Source: RBG-16-49-21 sp040768125
GTDB taxonomy: Bacteria > Spirochaetota > UBA4802 > UBA5550
Assembly: GCA_040768125.1 (NCBI GenBank)
Contig: JAXGNG010000001.1
Span: forward strand, 1 to 64,000
Direction: 5' to 3'
DNA length: 64,000 nt
In this document: positions 27,022 to 36,260 of the stretch, piece after piece
Layout: each line of letters starts with the position of its first letter
Numbering within the stretch: position 1 is the first letter of the stretch
Made by a program: the position numbers and the translations under genes
The notes under the pieces: model-generated
Databases searched by the model: none
What the model saw: only the letters and a program-made list of their open reading frames with translations
Told to the model about the DNA's origin: nothing

Positions 27022-27825
27022 TCAGCGAATATACGCAGGAGGGTAGTAGTCCCTGTAGAGCAGGGCGTTTTCAATAAAGGCATTCCCCTTGTATCGTTTT
27101 CTATAGACGTACACCATGATGCCCGGTCTTATTCTGTCATTGTCCTCCGCCAGAGGAATCGGGACTTCTTCCTCTTCCGTTTCGATTTCGAATCGGTGTG
27201 AGATAACACCGCTCGAAGTAATGACTGCACGGAGACTCGCCGAATCGGCGCGAAGCTCGAGCCTGATCGGCACGGCATGGGGGTTCTTCATCTTGAGGTC
27301 TTTCTTCCCGTATTTGATCGTCGCGTCAAGGCCAAGTGGCACATAGGCGACCGGCCTTGAATGCCTGTGCCTCTCGAGTATCACGCAACCTGCGATGAGA
27401 AGGGCGTTATAGATCGTTGATGAAACCTGGCAGAGGCCTCCGCCGGGCTCCAACACCACGTGATCCCTGTACATCACCCTCCCGGGAGCAAAGCCGTTTT
27501 TCGCTGATCCCTCACCGACGATATCATTAAAAGAAAGCGTTCCGCCCGGAGGAACAGTAACGCCATCCAGCTTCCCGCACGCGATCATAATGTTGCGCTT
27601 CACGTTTTCATCCTGGCCCTCCACGAATGTTGAAAACGTTGCGACTGGACTCGATTCGGTATCGGCACGGGCGGGTTGTCCGGGTGATCCGGGCCTCCAT
27701 GAAAGCACAATGGCCCCGATGCACATCAGTGCCGCCGTGCGGCGCGGCCATCGCGCACAACGCCCTGCCCGGCGGACCCCGGTCTTTCTCCGACTGCAGG
27801 GGACATCTCTCATATCACTCTTCAC
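27022..27825 (-). CDS. VanW-family exported protein
   Basis: A 267-residue protein with a basic N-terminus and a hydrophobic segment (TAALMCIGAIVLSWRPGSPG) suggesting export. The VanW core reads FSFNDIVGEG-like text: GGTLSFNDIVGEGSAKNGFAP, then LEPGGGLCQVSSTIYNALLIAG and RHRHSRPVAYVPLGLDATI. This matches the family's GGGxCQVSxxxYNA and HSRPVxYVPxGxDAT signatures. The function is unknown; the name comes from a vancomycin-resistance cluster, and no resistance is implied here. It overlaps the pyk stop by four bases, so it is translationally coupled. Confidence 0.9.
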   Translation of the reverse strand: MKSDMRDVPCSRRKTGVRRAGRCARWPRRTAALMCIGAIVLSWRPGSPGQPARADTESSPVATFSTFVEGQDENVKRNIMIACGKLDGVTVPPGGTLSFNDIVGEGSAKNGFAPGRVMYRDHVVLEPGGGLCQVSSTIYNALLIAGCVILERHRHSRPVAYVPLGLDATIKYGKKDLKMKNPHAVPIRLELRADSASLRAVITSSGVISHRFEIETEEEEVPIPLAEDNDRIRPGIMVYVYRKRYKGNAFIENALLYRDYYPPAYIR

Positions 27826-29597
27826 CGCCGACTCTCCCGTCCCTGGCCGTAATAAACCCTTCCGGTTTCTCCATCAACCGTGATGACGATGCCGCTCCTG
27901 ATTATTTCACACGCCCCCGCAGCCGCCGCCACAACAGGTATCCCGAGAGCCCTACCCACGATCACCGCCCTGGATGCCTCCGGCTCTTCTTCAGTTACGA
28001 TCGCGGCAGCGCTCTTCAACGCCGGAAGCACTTCATCGGAGCTTTTCGCAATCACCATTATCTCCCCTTCGTTGAATTCCCGAAGATCTACGTTTTCATC
28101 CATGACACGCGCGCGCCCGCGGCCCCTTCCGCCGGCCACCCCCGCACCCTCCACCAGGATATTCCCCACGATGTGCACCTTGATCATGTTCGTGGTACCG
28201 CTCATGTCAGAGAGCATGCTCCCCGTGATCACCACCAGATCCCCTTCCCGAACCTGGCCCTTCTCCATCGCCTTCTCTACCGCCTGCAGCAGGAGTTCAT
28301 CCGTCGAATCCTTCTCATCGACCGGTACGGGAAACACGCCCCATGACAGCGCGAGCTGATTGCACACGCGCCCACTGGATGTTGTGGCGATGATGGGACA
28401 TGAAGGCCTGAACTTCGACACCATCTTGGCCGAATGGCCCGATCGCGTCATGCTGATTATTGAAGACGCACCAAGGGAATGGGCCGTTTCACAGGTCGCG
28501 TGGCTTATTGCATTGGTCACATTCCGTGAAACCGTCACCACTGCGTTCTTGAGACGCCTCACGTAATCGATGTCCTGTTCGGTTTTAACCGCTATTTTAT
28601 GCATCGTGAGAAGTGATTCCACGGGGTATTTCCCGATCGAGGTCTCGCCGGACAGCATGATCGCGCTGGTGCCGTCGTATATCGCGTTCGCCACGTCGGT
28701 TATCTCCGCCCTGGTGGGTCGTGGATTTCGTATCATGGAGTCGAGCATTTGCGTGGCCGTAATCACCGGTTTCCCCGCCCTGTAACACTTGGAGATAATC
28801 AGCTTCTGAATGGCGGGAAGTTCTTCGAAGGGAATTTCAACTCCCATGTCCCCACGGGCGATCATGATACCGTCGCTTACGCGAATAATGTCATCTATGG
28901 CATCAACCCCCTCCCTTATTTCTATCTTTGAAATAATCTGGATCGAATGTCCCCCGTACGATCTGACGAGTTCTCTCAGTTCCTTCACGTCATCCGCGTC
29001 CCGCACGAATGATGCGGCGATGAATTCGAATTCCTGTTCAACCCCGAACTGTATGTCGGCCCTATCGGCTGCGCTGATGAAGGGGAGATTCCTCGCGGCA
29101 CCGGGGACGTTGATTTTCTTCCCGTTGCTCAAAGGCCCCCCGTCCACGACCTCGCATGTGACTTCACTCTCGGATGTTTCTGTTACTTTCATTGAAATGA
29201 GTCCGTCGTCCAGGAGAATCCTGTCGTTCTTCTTGACGATTCCTGGAAACTTATCGTACGTTACCGATACGATCGTTTCGCTTCCTGTAACATTTTCTGT
29301 CGTGAAGGTGAATAACGATCCTGAGGCGAGATCTATCCGGTTTCTGGCGAATTTTCTGATACGGATCTCAGGTCCACGCGTGTCAAGCATGAGTGCGGCT
29401 GGAATCCCCAGTTCGCTCCTAATGCTTTTAAAGTTTCGCACCCGTTCCAGATGCTCTTCATGTGAACCATGTGAGAAATTCAGTCTTCCCACATTCATGC
29501 CGTTCAGGAAAAGCCTGCGGAGGACACCATCGCCGTCCGTTCCGGGTCCCAGCGTACAGACAACTTTTGTTTTTCTTAAATACTCAATCGCGGGCAT
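27822..29597 (-). CDS. pyk: Pyruvate kinase with C-terminal PEP-utilising mobile domain
   Basis: Glycolytic enzyme making pyruvate and ATP from phosphoenolpyruvate and ADP; cytosolic, 591 residues. Key blocks are RKTKVVCTLGPGTD, GMNVGRLNFSHGSHEEH, LDTRGPEIR, IISKIEIREGVDAID (active-site Lys), IMIARGDMGVEIP and KPVITATQMLDSMIRNPRPTRAE. After the usual C-terminal domain there is an extra ~100-residue PEP-utiliser swivelling domain (EASRAVIVGRALGIPVVAAA), as in Bacillus-type enzymes. I chose ATG 29597 over GTG 29642 because the family begins only a few residues before RKTK. It heads the envelope operon ending with the SpoIID fusion. Confidence 0.96.
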   Translation of the reverse strand: MPAIEYLRKTKVVCTLGPGTDGDGVLRRLFLNGMNVGRLNFSHGSHEEHLERVRNFKSIRSELGIPAALMLDTRGPEIRIRKFARNRIDLASGSLFTFTTENVTGSETIVSVTYDKFPGIVKKNDRILLDDGLISMKVTETSESEVTCEVVDGGPLSNGKKINVPGAARNLPFISAADRADIQFGVEQEFEFIAASFVRDADDVKELRELVRSYGGHSIQIISKIEIREGVDAIDDIIRVSDGIMIARGDMGVEIPFEELPAIQKLIISKCYRAGKPVITATQMLDSMIRNPRPTRAEITDVANAIYDGTSAIMLSGETSIGKYPVESLLTMHKIAVKTEQDIDYVRRLKNAVVTVSRNVTNAISHATCETAHSLGASSIISMTRSGHSAKMVSKFRPSCPIIATTSSGRVCNQLALSWGVFPVPVDEKDSTDELLLQAVEKAMEKGQVREGDLVVITGSMLSDMSGTTNMIKVHIVGNILVEGAGVAGGRGRGRARVMDENVDLREFNEGEIMVIAKSSDEVLPALKSAAAIVTEEEPEASRAVIVGRALGIPVVAAAAGACEIIRSGIVITVDGETGRVYYGQGRESRR

Positions 29598-29741
29598 TGT
29601 CAACCATACCACGTGCGAATTTATTTTCCCGTAATGGCCCACGTCATTATTGGCCTAATTTAAAAAAATAGTCAAGGCAATACGAGAATTCAATGTTTAC
29701 AAAACGGGAACCGCATCCTGATAGGCACAAGTACCAGATTG

Positions 29742-31028
29742 TCAGGAAATTGCCGTTTTCAGCAACAAATAGATCAGGGTTGTACCGGCAAGCACAACGG
29801 CAAGCGGCCTTATGAGGTGCAGGAGTACGGTTCCTATTCTGGTTTTGAAATATTCGTTCGTTACAACAAGACAGATATGGACGGGGGAAAGCATCATTCC
29901 GATGTATCCGCAGCCGTAGGCGAGGACCACCGAAGCGAGGACTCCGGCGCCTCCATTTCCCGCCATGCTCATGACGATCGGGAAGCTCGCGCCAACGAAA
30001 CCAAGGGCAATTCCCGTCGTTAACCCGCTCACGAATGGGATGATGCCAATGGCCAGCACGATGGGAATGCCACAATCAACAAGTTCGTCTTTCATTCGTG
30101 CAACGAGCAATGTGCCATCCGGAAGGGGCGCCTCGATGAGAACGCCGTATACCAGGATGCATGCCACCGTCACGATCAGTATGCCCGGCCGCCCATTGAG
30201 AAGAACCCCCCGCCATCCCGCCATGTCAAGGGGCCACGATACCTGGATGTATATCTGAGCCGCGGTTACTCCGATCATCACGGGAAGATATCGGCTGTAA
30301 CCGGCAAGTTTTGGCAAGGCCACGCTTACGATGGCATACAGCCCAACTATCAGCATGAACGGCGCCATGAGCCTGAATAACGAAATCTGGTTATTCCCCG
30401 GGATCTTCACACTTGATTTGGTGACGGGAACCCCTCTCAGGATAAATAAATAACCTCCAAGAACCGAGAAAAGCGTGAGGGGGAACATGATCAAAATGAA
30501 AACCGGCATGGACAATCCGGAGATCTCCACGGCAAGAAGCATCCCGGGATAAAGCGGCCACCAGTATTCCCATATATGCCTGAACCAGTAATTTATCCGT
30601 GCTTTTACCTCGGGATCTATGGCCGTATCATTATCAATCTCTTCAACGAGGGGAGCGGAGAAAAGCGCCCCTCCCGGCATCGGGAGGATGCCGATAATGG
30701 CCGGCAGCAAGGCGAGAGACACACGGTGCGGGACAATCGACTTCACCGTCGCCGCCAGTTCCTTCATTACACCCGCCTTCAACATCTGGTTACTGAGAAT
30801 AATAATCTGGAAAATCGCAGCAAGGAGAAATAGATAGCCGGGAGTGACAAGCCGTTCGACCGCAAACGGAAAAAACACGTCCGGATCATGACCGACCCAA
30901 AAAAACAACAGAGTCGCGCCGGCCATAACGGACAGGTAGAGCGGAGCGGCGAACCTGTTGACAAGTAGAATGGCGAGCAGGGAGCCCAATACGCGGGCGG
31001 CATAGGGAGCGTTACTTATCGCGTCCAT
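29742..31028 (-). CDS. DUF401 family permease-like membrane protein
   Basis: A 428-residue polytopic membrane protein with about 10-11 helices. It shows DUF401 hallmarks: ALLPAIIGILPMPGGALFSAPLV, then NYWFRHIWEYWWPLYPG near residue 145, and a late VGASFPIVMSM and VVLAYGCGYIGMMLSPVHICL. The family resembles GntP/ion-transporter folds; its substrate is unknown. Start choice: ATG 31028 gives an N-terminus that leads straight into the first helix; the frame is open to 31082. It lies 81 bases downstream of the RND exporter gene, on the same strand. Confidence 0.85.
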   Translation of the reverse strand: MDAISNAPYAARVLGSLLAILLVNRFAAPLYLSVMAGATLLFFWVGHDPDVFFPFAVERLVTPGYLFLLAAIFQIIILSNQMLKAGVMKELAATVKSIVPHRVSLALLPAIIGILPMPGGALFSAPLVEEIDNDTAIDPEVKARINYWFRHIWEYWWPLYPGMLLAVEISGLSMPVFILIMFPLTLFSVLGGYLFILRGVPVTKSSVKIPGNNQISLFRLMAPFMLIVGLYAIVSVALPKLAGYSRYLPVMIGVTAAQIYIQVSWPLDMAGWRGVLLNGRPGILIVTVACILVYGVLIEAPLPDGTLLVARMKDELVDCGIPIVLAIGIIPFVSGLTTGIALGFVGASFPIVMSMAGNGGAGVLASVVLAYGCGYIGMMLSPVHICLVVTNEYFKTRIGTVLLHLIRPLAVVLAGTTLIYLLLKTAIS

Positions 31029-31109
31029 GGACAACCAGCCATCGTTTGCGCGGGACCCTCCAGGGTGCACATTTCTTCGCACCTGTTACCAAATCAGGGG
31101 AAAAAACGA

Positions 31110-33947
31110 TCAGGAACCTTTACCGGATTTTTTCTTTTTATCTCCGGCTTTTTTCCCTTTCGTCTGCTTTCTTGATCCCTTTCCCTTCGGCGTTTCACCT
31201 TCCTTTGCCATGTTCGAGATCGCCGCCGCCTCCCGACGTTCATTGGCCTCCGCGATGACCGCCTCCTTGTTCTTTAAAATGTAGAGGTAATCAATCACCG
31301 CCGGCAGTATAACCAGTGCGGTAAAGAGACACAGCACAATCCCGATAAGAAGAATGATCCCGAAGGCTGAAACGCCGTTATGTCGGGCTGGCACGATGCT
31401 TCCAAGTCCCACCACTATTGCGAGTGCGGCGAAAACAAGACCGCGTCCCGTTGTTTTCGTAGCCGCGAAGGCGGTGATACCCGTGTTTTCCCTCCATCGG
31501 TGCACGATCCTGAGACCGTACACGACCCCCAGGCCCAGAAGAAGAGGAAGTCCCGCTATGTTGGCAACATTGTAGTCTATCTTTGCAAAATAAAGAACCA
31601 TATTGAGCCAGAGCATGCCTATCACGAGAGGAAGAAGAGCGAGCAGGACGCCCCGCGGTCCCTTGAAATCGATTATCAGGAGCACCAGAATGATAACAAA
31701 GGAGTAGATCATGGCCCTGAAGATCGCCGTTGCGGCCTGACGCACGTAGACGCGATGCGTTACAGGAAATCCGGTGATATTGGGTGTAACGCCTTTCAGA
31801 TCATTGACGAATTTATCCAGAAAGGCGATGTCCCAGATAGATCCGGTTGGAGAAACCATCGCGACATACGTCCCCTCGGGGCTTTTGAAGCGACTGATGA
31901 TCTCCTTCGGAAATGTGGATTCGTCGATTATCGACGGATCCATGCTTTCCCTGACCAGCTGAGTTGCTTTTGATATGACAACGAACAGCTCTCTTTCAAA
32001 TCGCTTGGTGCGCCTGAGTGCCGTACCCTCGCTGTCTTCTGCGAGCTTTTCCCTTACCGTATCCATGTTCGCCAGAAGGGAATCGATCCTCGACACAAGG
32101 TCCGACTGTCCGCCGGCGAAGGCCTTTTCCTGAGCCTCCTCAAAGTACTCGCTCATTTTTCCAAGCATCGCGACATATTCCGCACTGCTGTGATGATCTT
32201 CAAGGAGGCCAACGTGAAAATTTCCGAGCAAAGGCCTTATTTCGCGGATGATCTTGATTTTCTCCTGCTGATTGTCAGGGATGTATTTTGCCAGTGATTC
32301 GACCCTGCTCACCGTGGGGAGTTTCTCAACTTTCTCGGTTATTTTCTGCAGATTTTCCAGGTTTGTATCGGTGATCATCGCAAAGGAAAGCTTGAAATCA
32401 CTGTTGTCTTCCATCTTCCTCTGGTAAATCGTGGATTCCGTGTTGCGGGGAAGAAGCTTGAGGACGTTGTAATCCATTTTAAGCTGGGTTACCGCAAAAA
32501 TGCTGAATACTGTTATGGCGGCACTCACCCCGATGATGACAAAATGGATTTTTTTCTGTTCCAGTTTCGCCGCCTCAAAGATCGTTTCTTTCACCTGGTA
32601 ATCCCTCGGTTCTATCTGGATCAGGAAAAGAAGGGGGGGCATCATGAGAAACGTGCTTATCATGACGACCATAAGACCTATGCCTGCGGCCAGACCAAGT
32701 TCCGAGTAGCCGGAAAAATCCGAGAGAGAAAGGGCGAAGAACGCAAGGCTCGTCGTCAGGCCCGCGGATATGACCGAGCGACTCGTGAGCACAACGGACT
32801 TGTAGATGGCATCGTTCATTGATAACCCGTTCCCCAGCTCCTCCTCCGTCCGCTGGAGCAGGTAGATGCCAAAATCTATTCCTATCCCGAAGAGCACCGC
32901 GAGGAACGACGAGCTGATAAGATTGAGCTTCCCGATTAATAACGTGATAATCCCGAGGGAAATCACGAGTCCTGATACCGTGGGGATGACGGCTATGATT
33001 GTCTTTTTGATCGACCGAAAGCCGATAAGAAGAACCAGTGAGACGATAATGATGGAAAGCACGACGGCATCGGCCACGTCTTCATAAATAATTCCTATCT
33101 CAGTATGTACATGGGCCGGCATGCCGGTAAAGGCGACTTTTATCTTACCCTTAATTTCCGGATGCGCTTCATAAACCCTGTCACAGGCGCTTCTCATGTC
33201 CTTGATAAATGGACGAAGGTAGGTGATTTCATCATTGTAATTCTTGGGTTGGACGAAGAGGAAAAGCATTTTGAAATCACGTGAAAACAAGTAGCCACCG
33301 CTTTCCAGGGTTGCCAGCTCGCTGAAACCCGCTACTGACAGCTTTTTTTCCAGCTGCAGCTTTATCTGATTCGGATTTGAAAGCCAGTCGTTCCATTCCC
33401 TGAAAAAGGCATCGAAGAATATTATTATATTCGTTGCCCCCTCAACTGAAATCCCGGAGTGGGGCTCCTTGAAGCTGGCGGTTACCTCTTTCATCATGGA
33501 ATAGAGGCTTGTAATGTTATTTATTTTGTTTAGCCAGCCCTCTTTCTTTTTCAGGATATCACGTGCCTTTTTTAGCGTATCAATCTGCACATAGAGTGGT
33601 GCCCGCTTCATAAGCACGGTTGCATCGATTTTGTAGAAAATGGACTCAACCCATTTGGTCTCCCTGCCAATCTCTTCAGCGAACGTATCCGCATATTTTT
33701 TACAGAGATCGCTGTCTCCCTCAAGAATAATAATGAGGTTGTCGGGAGAACCGAATTCTTTTTTGTATTGCAGGTATTTGGCCTGTTCTGGATCGTCCTT
33801 GGGGATGAGGTCTTCCTGGGACGATGAGATAATCAATTTCGGAATGAACGCGCCCATTATCACGGTTGCCAGGATCATGACAATAAGCATCAGCTTCCCA
33901 CGCTGCAACGACCACTTGTAAATCACATCCAAAATCTTTTTCTGCAT
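31110..33947 (-). CDS. RND/MMPL-family exporter
   Basis: A 945-residue inner-membrane transporter of the RND superfamily (MMPL/HpnN type), proton-driven. Two repeats are visible. Each has one helix (LMLIVMILATVIMGAFIPKL; later KIHFVIIGVSAAITVFSIFAV), a large periplasmic loop, then a five-helix bundle with the typical FLAVLFGIGIDFGIYLLQR and GLPLLLGLGVVYGLRIVHRW phrases. The C-terminus ends in an unusual lysine/glycine-rich tail of about 30 residues (KGKGSRKQTKGKKAGDKKKK). The family exports lipids or hydrophobic compounds. No adaptor protein is encoded next to it. The start at 33947 follows AGAG. Confidence 0.93.
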   Translation of the reverse strand: MQKKILDVIYKWSLQRGKLMLIVMILATVIMGAFIPKLIISSSQEDLIPKDDPEQAKYLQYKKEFGSPDNLIIILEGDSDLCKKYADTFAEEIGRETKWVESIFYKIDATVLMKRAPLYVQIDTLKKARDILKKKEGWLNKINNITSLYSMMKEVTASFKEPHSGISVEGATNIIIFFDAFFREWNDWLSNPNQIKLQLEKKLSVAGFSELATLESGGYLFSRDFKMLFLFVQPKNYNDEITYLRPFIKDMRSACDRVYEAHPEIKGKIKVAFTGMPAHVHTEIGIIYEDVADAVVLSIIIVSLVLLIGFRSIKKTIIAVIPTVSGLVISLGIITLLIGKLNLISSSFLAVLFGIGIDFGIYLLQRTEEELGNGLSMNDAIYKSVVLTSRSVISAGLTTSLAFFALSLSDFSGYSELGLAAGIGLMVVMISTFLMMPPLLFLIQIEPRDYQVKETIFEAAKLEQKKIHFVIIGVSAAITVFSIFAVTQLKMDYNVLKLLPRNTESTIYQRKMEDNSDFKLSFAMITDTNLENLQKITEKVEKLPTVSRVESLAKYIPDNQQEKIKIIREIRPLLGNFHVGLLEDHHSSAEYVAMLGKMSEYFEEAQEKAFAGGQSDLVSRIDSLLANMDTVREKLAEDSEGTALRRTKRFERELFVVISKATQLVRESMDPSIIDESTFPKEIISRFKSPEGTYVAMVSPTGSIWDIAFLDKFVNDLKGVTPNITGFPVTHRVYVRQAATAIFRAMIYSFVIILVLLIIDFKGPRGVLLALLPLVIGMLWLNMVLYFAKIDYNVANIAGLPLLLGLGVVYGLRIVHRWRENTGITAFAATKTTGRGLVFAALAIVVGLGSIVPARHNGVSAFGIILLIGIVLCLFTALVILPAVIDYLYILKNKEAVIAEANERREAAAISNMAKEGETPKGKGSRKQTKGKKAGDKKKKSGKGS

Positions 33948-34539
33948 GATACTCTCTTTTTTTATCTGTAATTTTGTTCAGGGACGGTCGCACCATAATC
34001 CGCGTTACCAATCAAACCCGCCCTTGACTTTGTGAGATTTCCCAGAAAAGGCCTTTAGATTTTCGACAAATTATCTTCAAACAGGTCACCTGGGAAGCAA
34101 TGACAATTGATTTACCAATGATAATGCCTGAGTTGCAAGCATTTTTTATCGTTGGAATATGTCAAAAGTTAAGCTCCCCTGTCGCAGGGTTCACCGCTCC
34201 CGTATACACAATATTTTTCTCATGAATTTGCTTTTTAAGGGAACCTGGGCTGCTTCGAAACGGTCTAAAACAAGTCTGTATGTAAAGAATATATTTCCCT
34301 ATCGCAGGCAGTTATTGTTCTGGAGTCCAGGAAGAAGAGAGGCGTTATTGAGATGAAAAATTTATTGACATATTGTTGTTATTGTTGGCCTCTATCAAAT
34401 GCCTTGAGGGTCATTACCTTAATCACAACCTCTTATCAGGCATTATTTTTAAGCATCTAACCTTAAGGGAAATTGTACTTACTGCCATTGAATAAATCGG
34501 ATCCATCACAATACTGACAGGTGACCGAGGTGCCACATT
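33948..34539. other. Intergenic region, no gene recognised
   Basis: A 592-base divergent spacer between the RND exporter and the PhnD-like gene, visibly richer in A/T than its surroundings. The short frame at 34159-34356 has no protein-like character. A good ribosome-binding site (CGAGGTG, seven bases before ATG 34540) lies at its right end. I see no convincing tRNA, riboswitch or repeat in it. It presumably carries promoters for both flanks. Confidence 0.5.
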
Positions 34540-35409
34540 ATGAAAATGAATAAGAAGCGATTCACGATCATTATCACTTTGTTGCTTGCTGGTTTTGTCT
34601 TCCAGCCGTTCTATTCCCCCGGGTATTCAGCCCAGAAAACCAGTTTCGCGCTGATTTTTCTTGGAGGACCTGATACAGGAGCCGAGGGTGAAACGATTAT
34701 CACACAATTCATGTCTTCCCTTGCAAAACTTTCCGGCATTCCTGCCGGATCGCTTCAGGGTAAATATTTCAACAACATCAGTGAAGCAAAAACATATATC
34801 GCCCAGAATAAAGATGTATATATCATGGCCTCCATCGGCTTCTTTTTATCAAACAGGCACTCCATGAACCTTGCGCCTCTTGCCGTGGTGAAGCTGAGAG
34901 GTAACGATAAAGAGCAATTCTATCTCGCCGTGAAAAAAGGCGCGTATTCTAATCTCAAGCAGTTGAAAGGCAAGACCCTTTCCGGCAACGTACTCTACGA
35001 AGATCCAAGATTCATAAACACGATGATTTTCGATAATGTCCTCAGTATCGGCGGCTTTTTTGTTTTAAAACCCACAAACAGGCCGCTTTCAGCAATTCGA
35101 CGACTAACCACCGGCCAGTATGACGCAGTTCTTCTCAACCATATGCAATACTATAGCCTGAAGAATATCGCGACTTTCCAGCAGGTGGATATTATTCACC
35201 AGTCGCCAAAAATGCCGGCTCTGGGGATGATGATGACCAACACCCCCCAGAACAGGTCAACAAAGGACAGGATCATCCAGGCGGTTACCACCATGTGCAA
35301 TCAGGCTGACACAAAGGATGTGTGTAAAAATTTTGGCATCGACGGTTTCGAGCCGATAAGCAATCAGGTCCTCGAGAATGAGATCAACAAATTCGATAGC
35401 TCTAAATAG
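34540..35409 (+). CDS. PhnD-like periplasmic substrate-binding protein
   Basis: A 289-residue exported protein with a clear signal peptide (FTIIITLLLAGFVFQPFYSPGYSA). The body resembles PhnD/SsuA-type binding proteins of the two-lobed fold: EAKTYIAQNKDVYIMASIGFF, LKQLKGKTLSGNVLYEDPRF, and IRRLTTGQYDAVLLNHMQYY, which mirrors the family's GxADAxxxxxxxY block. The ligand could be phosphonate, phosphite or something else. No ABC ATPase or permease is adjacent, so it may work with a distant transporter or with the neighbouring TatT-like lipoprotein. The next gene starts inside its 3' end. Confidence 0.75.
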   Translation: MKMNKKRFTIIITLLLAGFVFQPFYSPGYSAQKTSFALIFLGGPDTGAEGETIITQFMSSLAKLSGIPAGSLQGKYFNNISEAKTYIAQNKDVYIMASIGFFLSNRHSMNLAPLAVVKLRGNDKEQFYLAVKKGAYSNLKQLKGKTLSGNVLYEDPRFINTMIFDNVLSIGGFFVLKPTNRPLSAIRRLTTGQYDAVLLNHMQYYSLKNIATFQQVDIIHQSPKMPALGMMMTNTPQNRSTKDRIIQAVTTMCNQADTKDVCKNFGIDGFEPISNQVLENEINKFDSSK

Positions 35410-36226
35410 CGCCTGCGCCCTGGTACTTCTCACGGGCTGCCTCGTACGTCCCGGCGCGCTGCGCCGGGACGTATCCGAAAAAATCGCAGTTAACGAGCAA
35501 CAGGATTGGTTCAACGCCGATATACGCGCTTTGCCCATTTCCGGCAACCCCATTCTACTCCTTGAAATCGCACAGGATCTTACCACATACAGCGCTCCAT
35601 ACGGACAAAAAATATACGCCCTACGCCTCGCCGCTCATGCGCATGCCCTTGACAGGAAAAATGTCAAAGTGGCAACCGCTCTCTCGAAAATCGCTTTTTT
35701 GGCGGCTGACGGGATTGACGGGGATGAAGATGCGATGAAAAAAAATGCGGAAATCGGCGTTCGTGCCGCCCGTGCGGCGGGTGTCGATGCTTCGAGCCCT
35801 GAAGCATGCTATTATTTCGCCCTTAACCAGGGTCTAATCATTCGATCCGCCGGCCTTCTTGCCATCGGAAAACTTCCGGAAATTTTCGAGGCGCTTCAGA
35901 CAGCACAGAAAACAGCCCATCTCGATTACGGCGGTCCGATAAGGGTCCTCGGCATGCTCTACATGAAAGCCCCGGCATGGCCCACCGGCATCGGAGACCT
36001 GGAAAAATCACTGGAGCTACTCTCCCGGGCATGCGAAGAGTATCCCTCACATCCCCAGAACTTCATGTTTTACGCCGAGGCGCTCATTCAGGATGACAAT
36101 AACGCAGAGGCGTTGAAATACCTCGATATTGCACATCGCCTTTCAGCACCCGAAATATGGGGCATGCACTATTCCACCCGCTGGCGGGGTGAAATTGCTG
36201 AACTTAAGCGCAAGGCCTCACAGTAG
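35378..36226 (+). CDS. TRAP T-component-like (TatT) lipoprotein
   Basis: A 282-residue lipoprotein: signal ALVLLTGC, with Cys21 in a textbook lipobox. The mature part is helical and TPR-like. The phrase GGPIRVLGMLYMKAPAWPTG (residues about 187-206) followed by IGDLEKSLELLSRACEEYPS and NFMFYAEALIQDDNNAEALK matches the TatT family, trimeric TPR lipoproteins described with TRAP transporters in Treponema. It overlaps the PhnD-like gene by 32 bases, which implies coupled expression. No TRAP membrane subunits are nearby. Confidence is good for lipoprotein and TPR nature, moderate for the TatT name. Confidence 0.72.
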   Translation: MRSTNSIALNSACALVLLTGCLVRPGALRRDVSEKIAVNEQQDWFNADIRALPISGNPILLLEIAQDLTTYSAPYGQKIYALRLAAHAHALDRKNVKVATALSKIAFLAADGIDGDEDAMKKNAEIGVRAARAAGVDASSPEACYYFALNQGLIIRSAGLLAIGKLPEIFEALQTAQKTAHLDYGGPIRVLGMLYMKAPAWPTGIGDLEKSLELLSRACEEYPSHPQNFMFYAEALIQDDNNAEALKYLDIAHRLSAPEIWGMHYSTRWRGEIAELKRKASQ

Positions 36227-36260
36227 CGGATATCACAGCGTCCATCGATGACCGTAGAAA

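Noticed and set aside
27022..27825. Reading VanW as a vancomycin-resistance determinant
   Set aside because: VanW-family proteins are widespread outside resistance clusters, and no vanA/H/X/R/S genes are present.
34159..34356. 65-codon frame in the 34 kb intergenic region
   Set aside because: No family resemblance, no ribosome-binding site and no neighbouring gene it would fit with.
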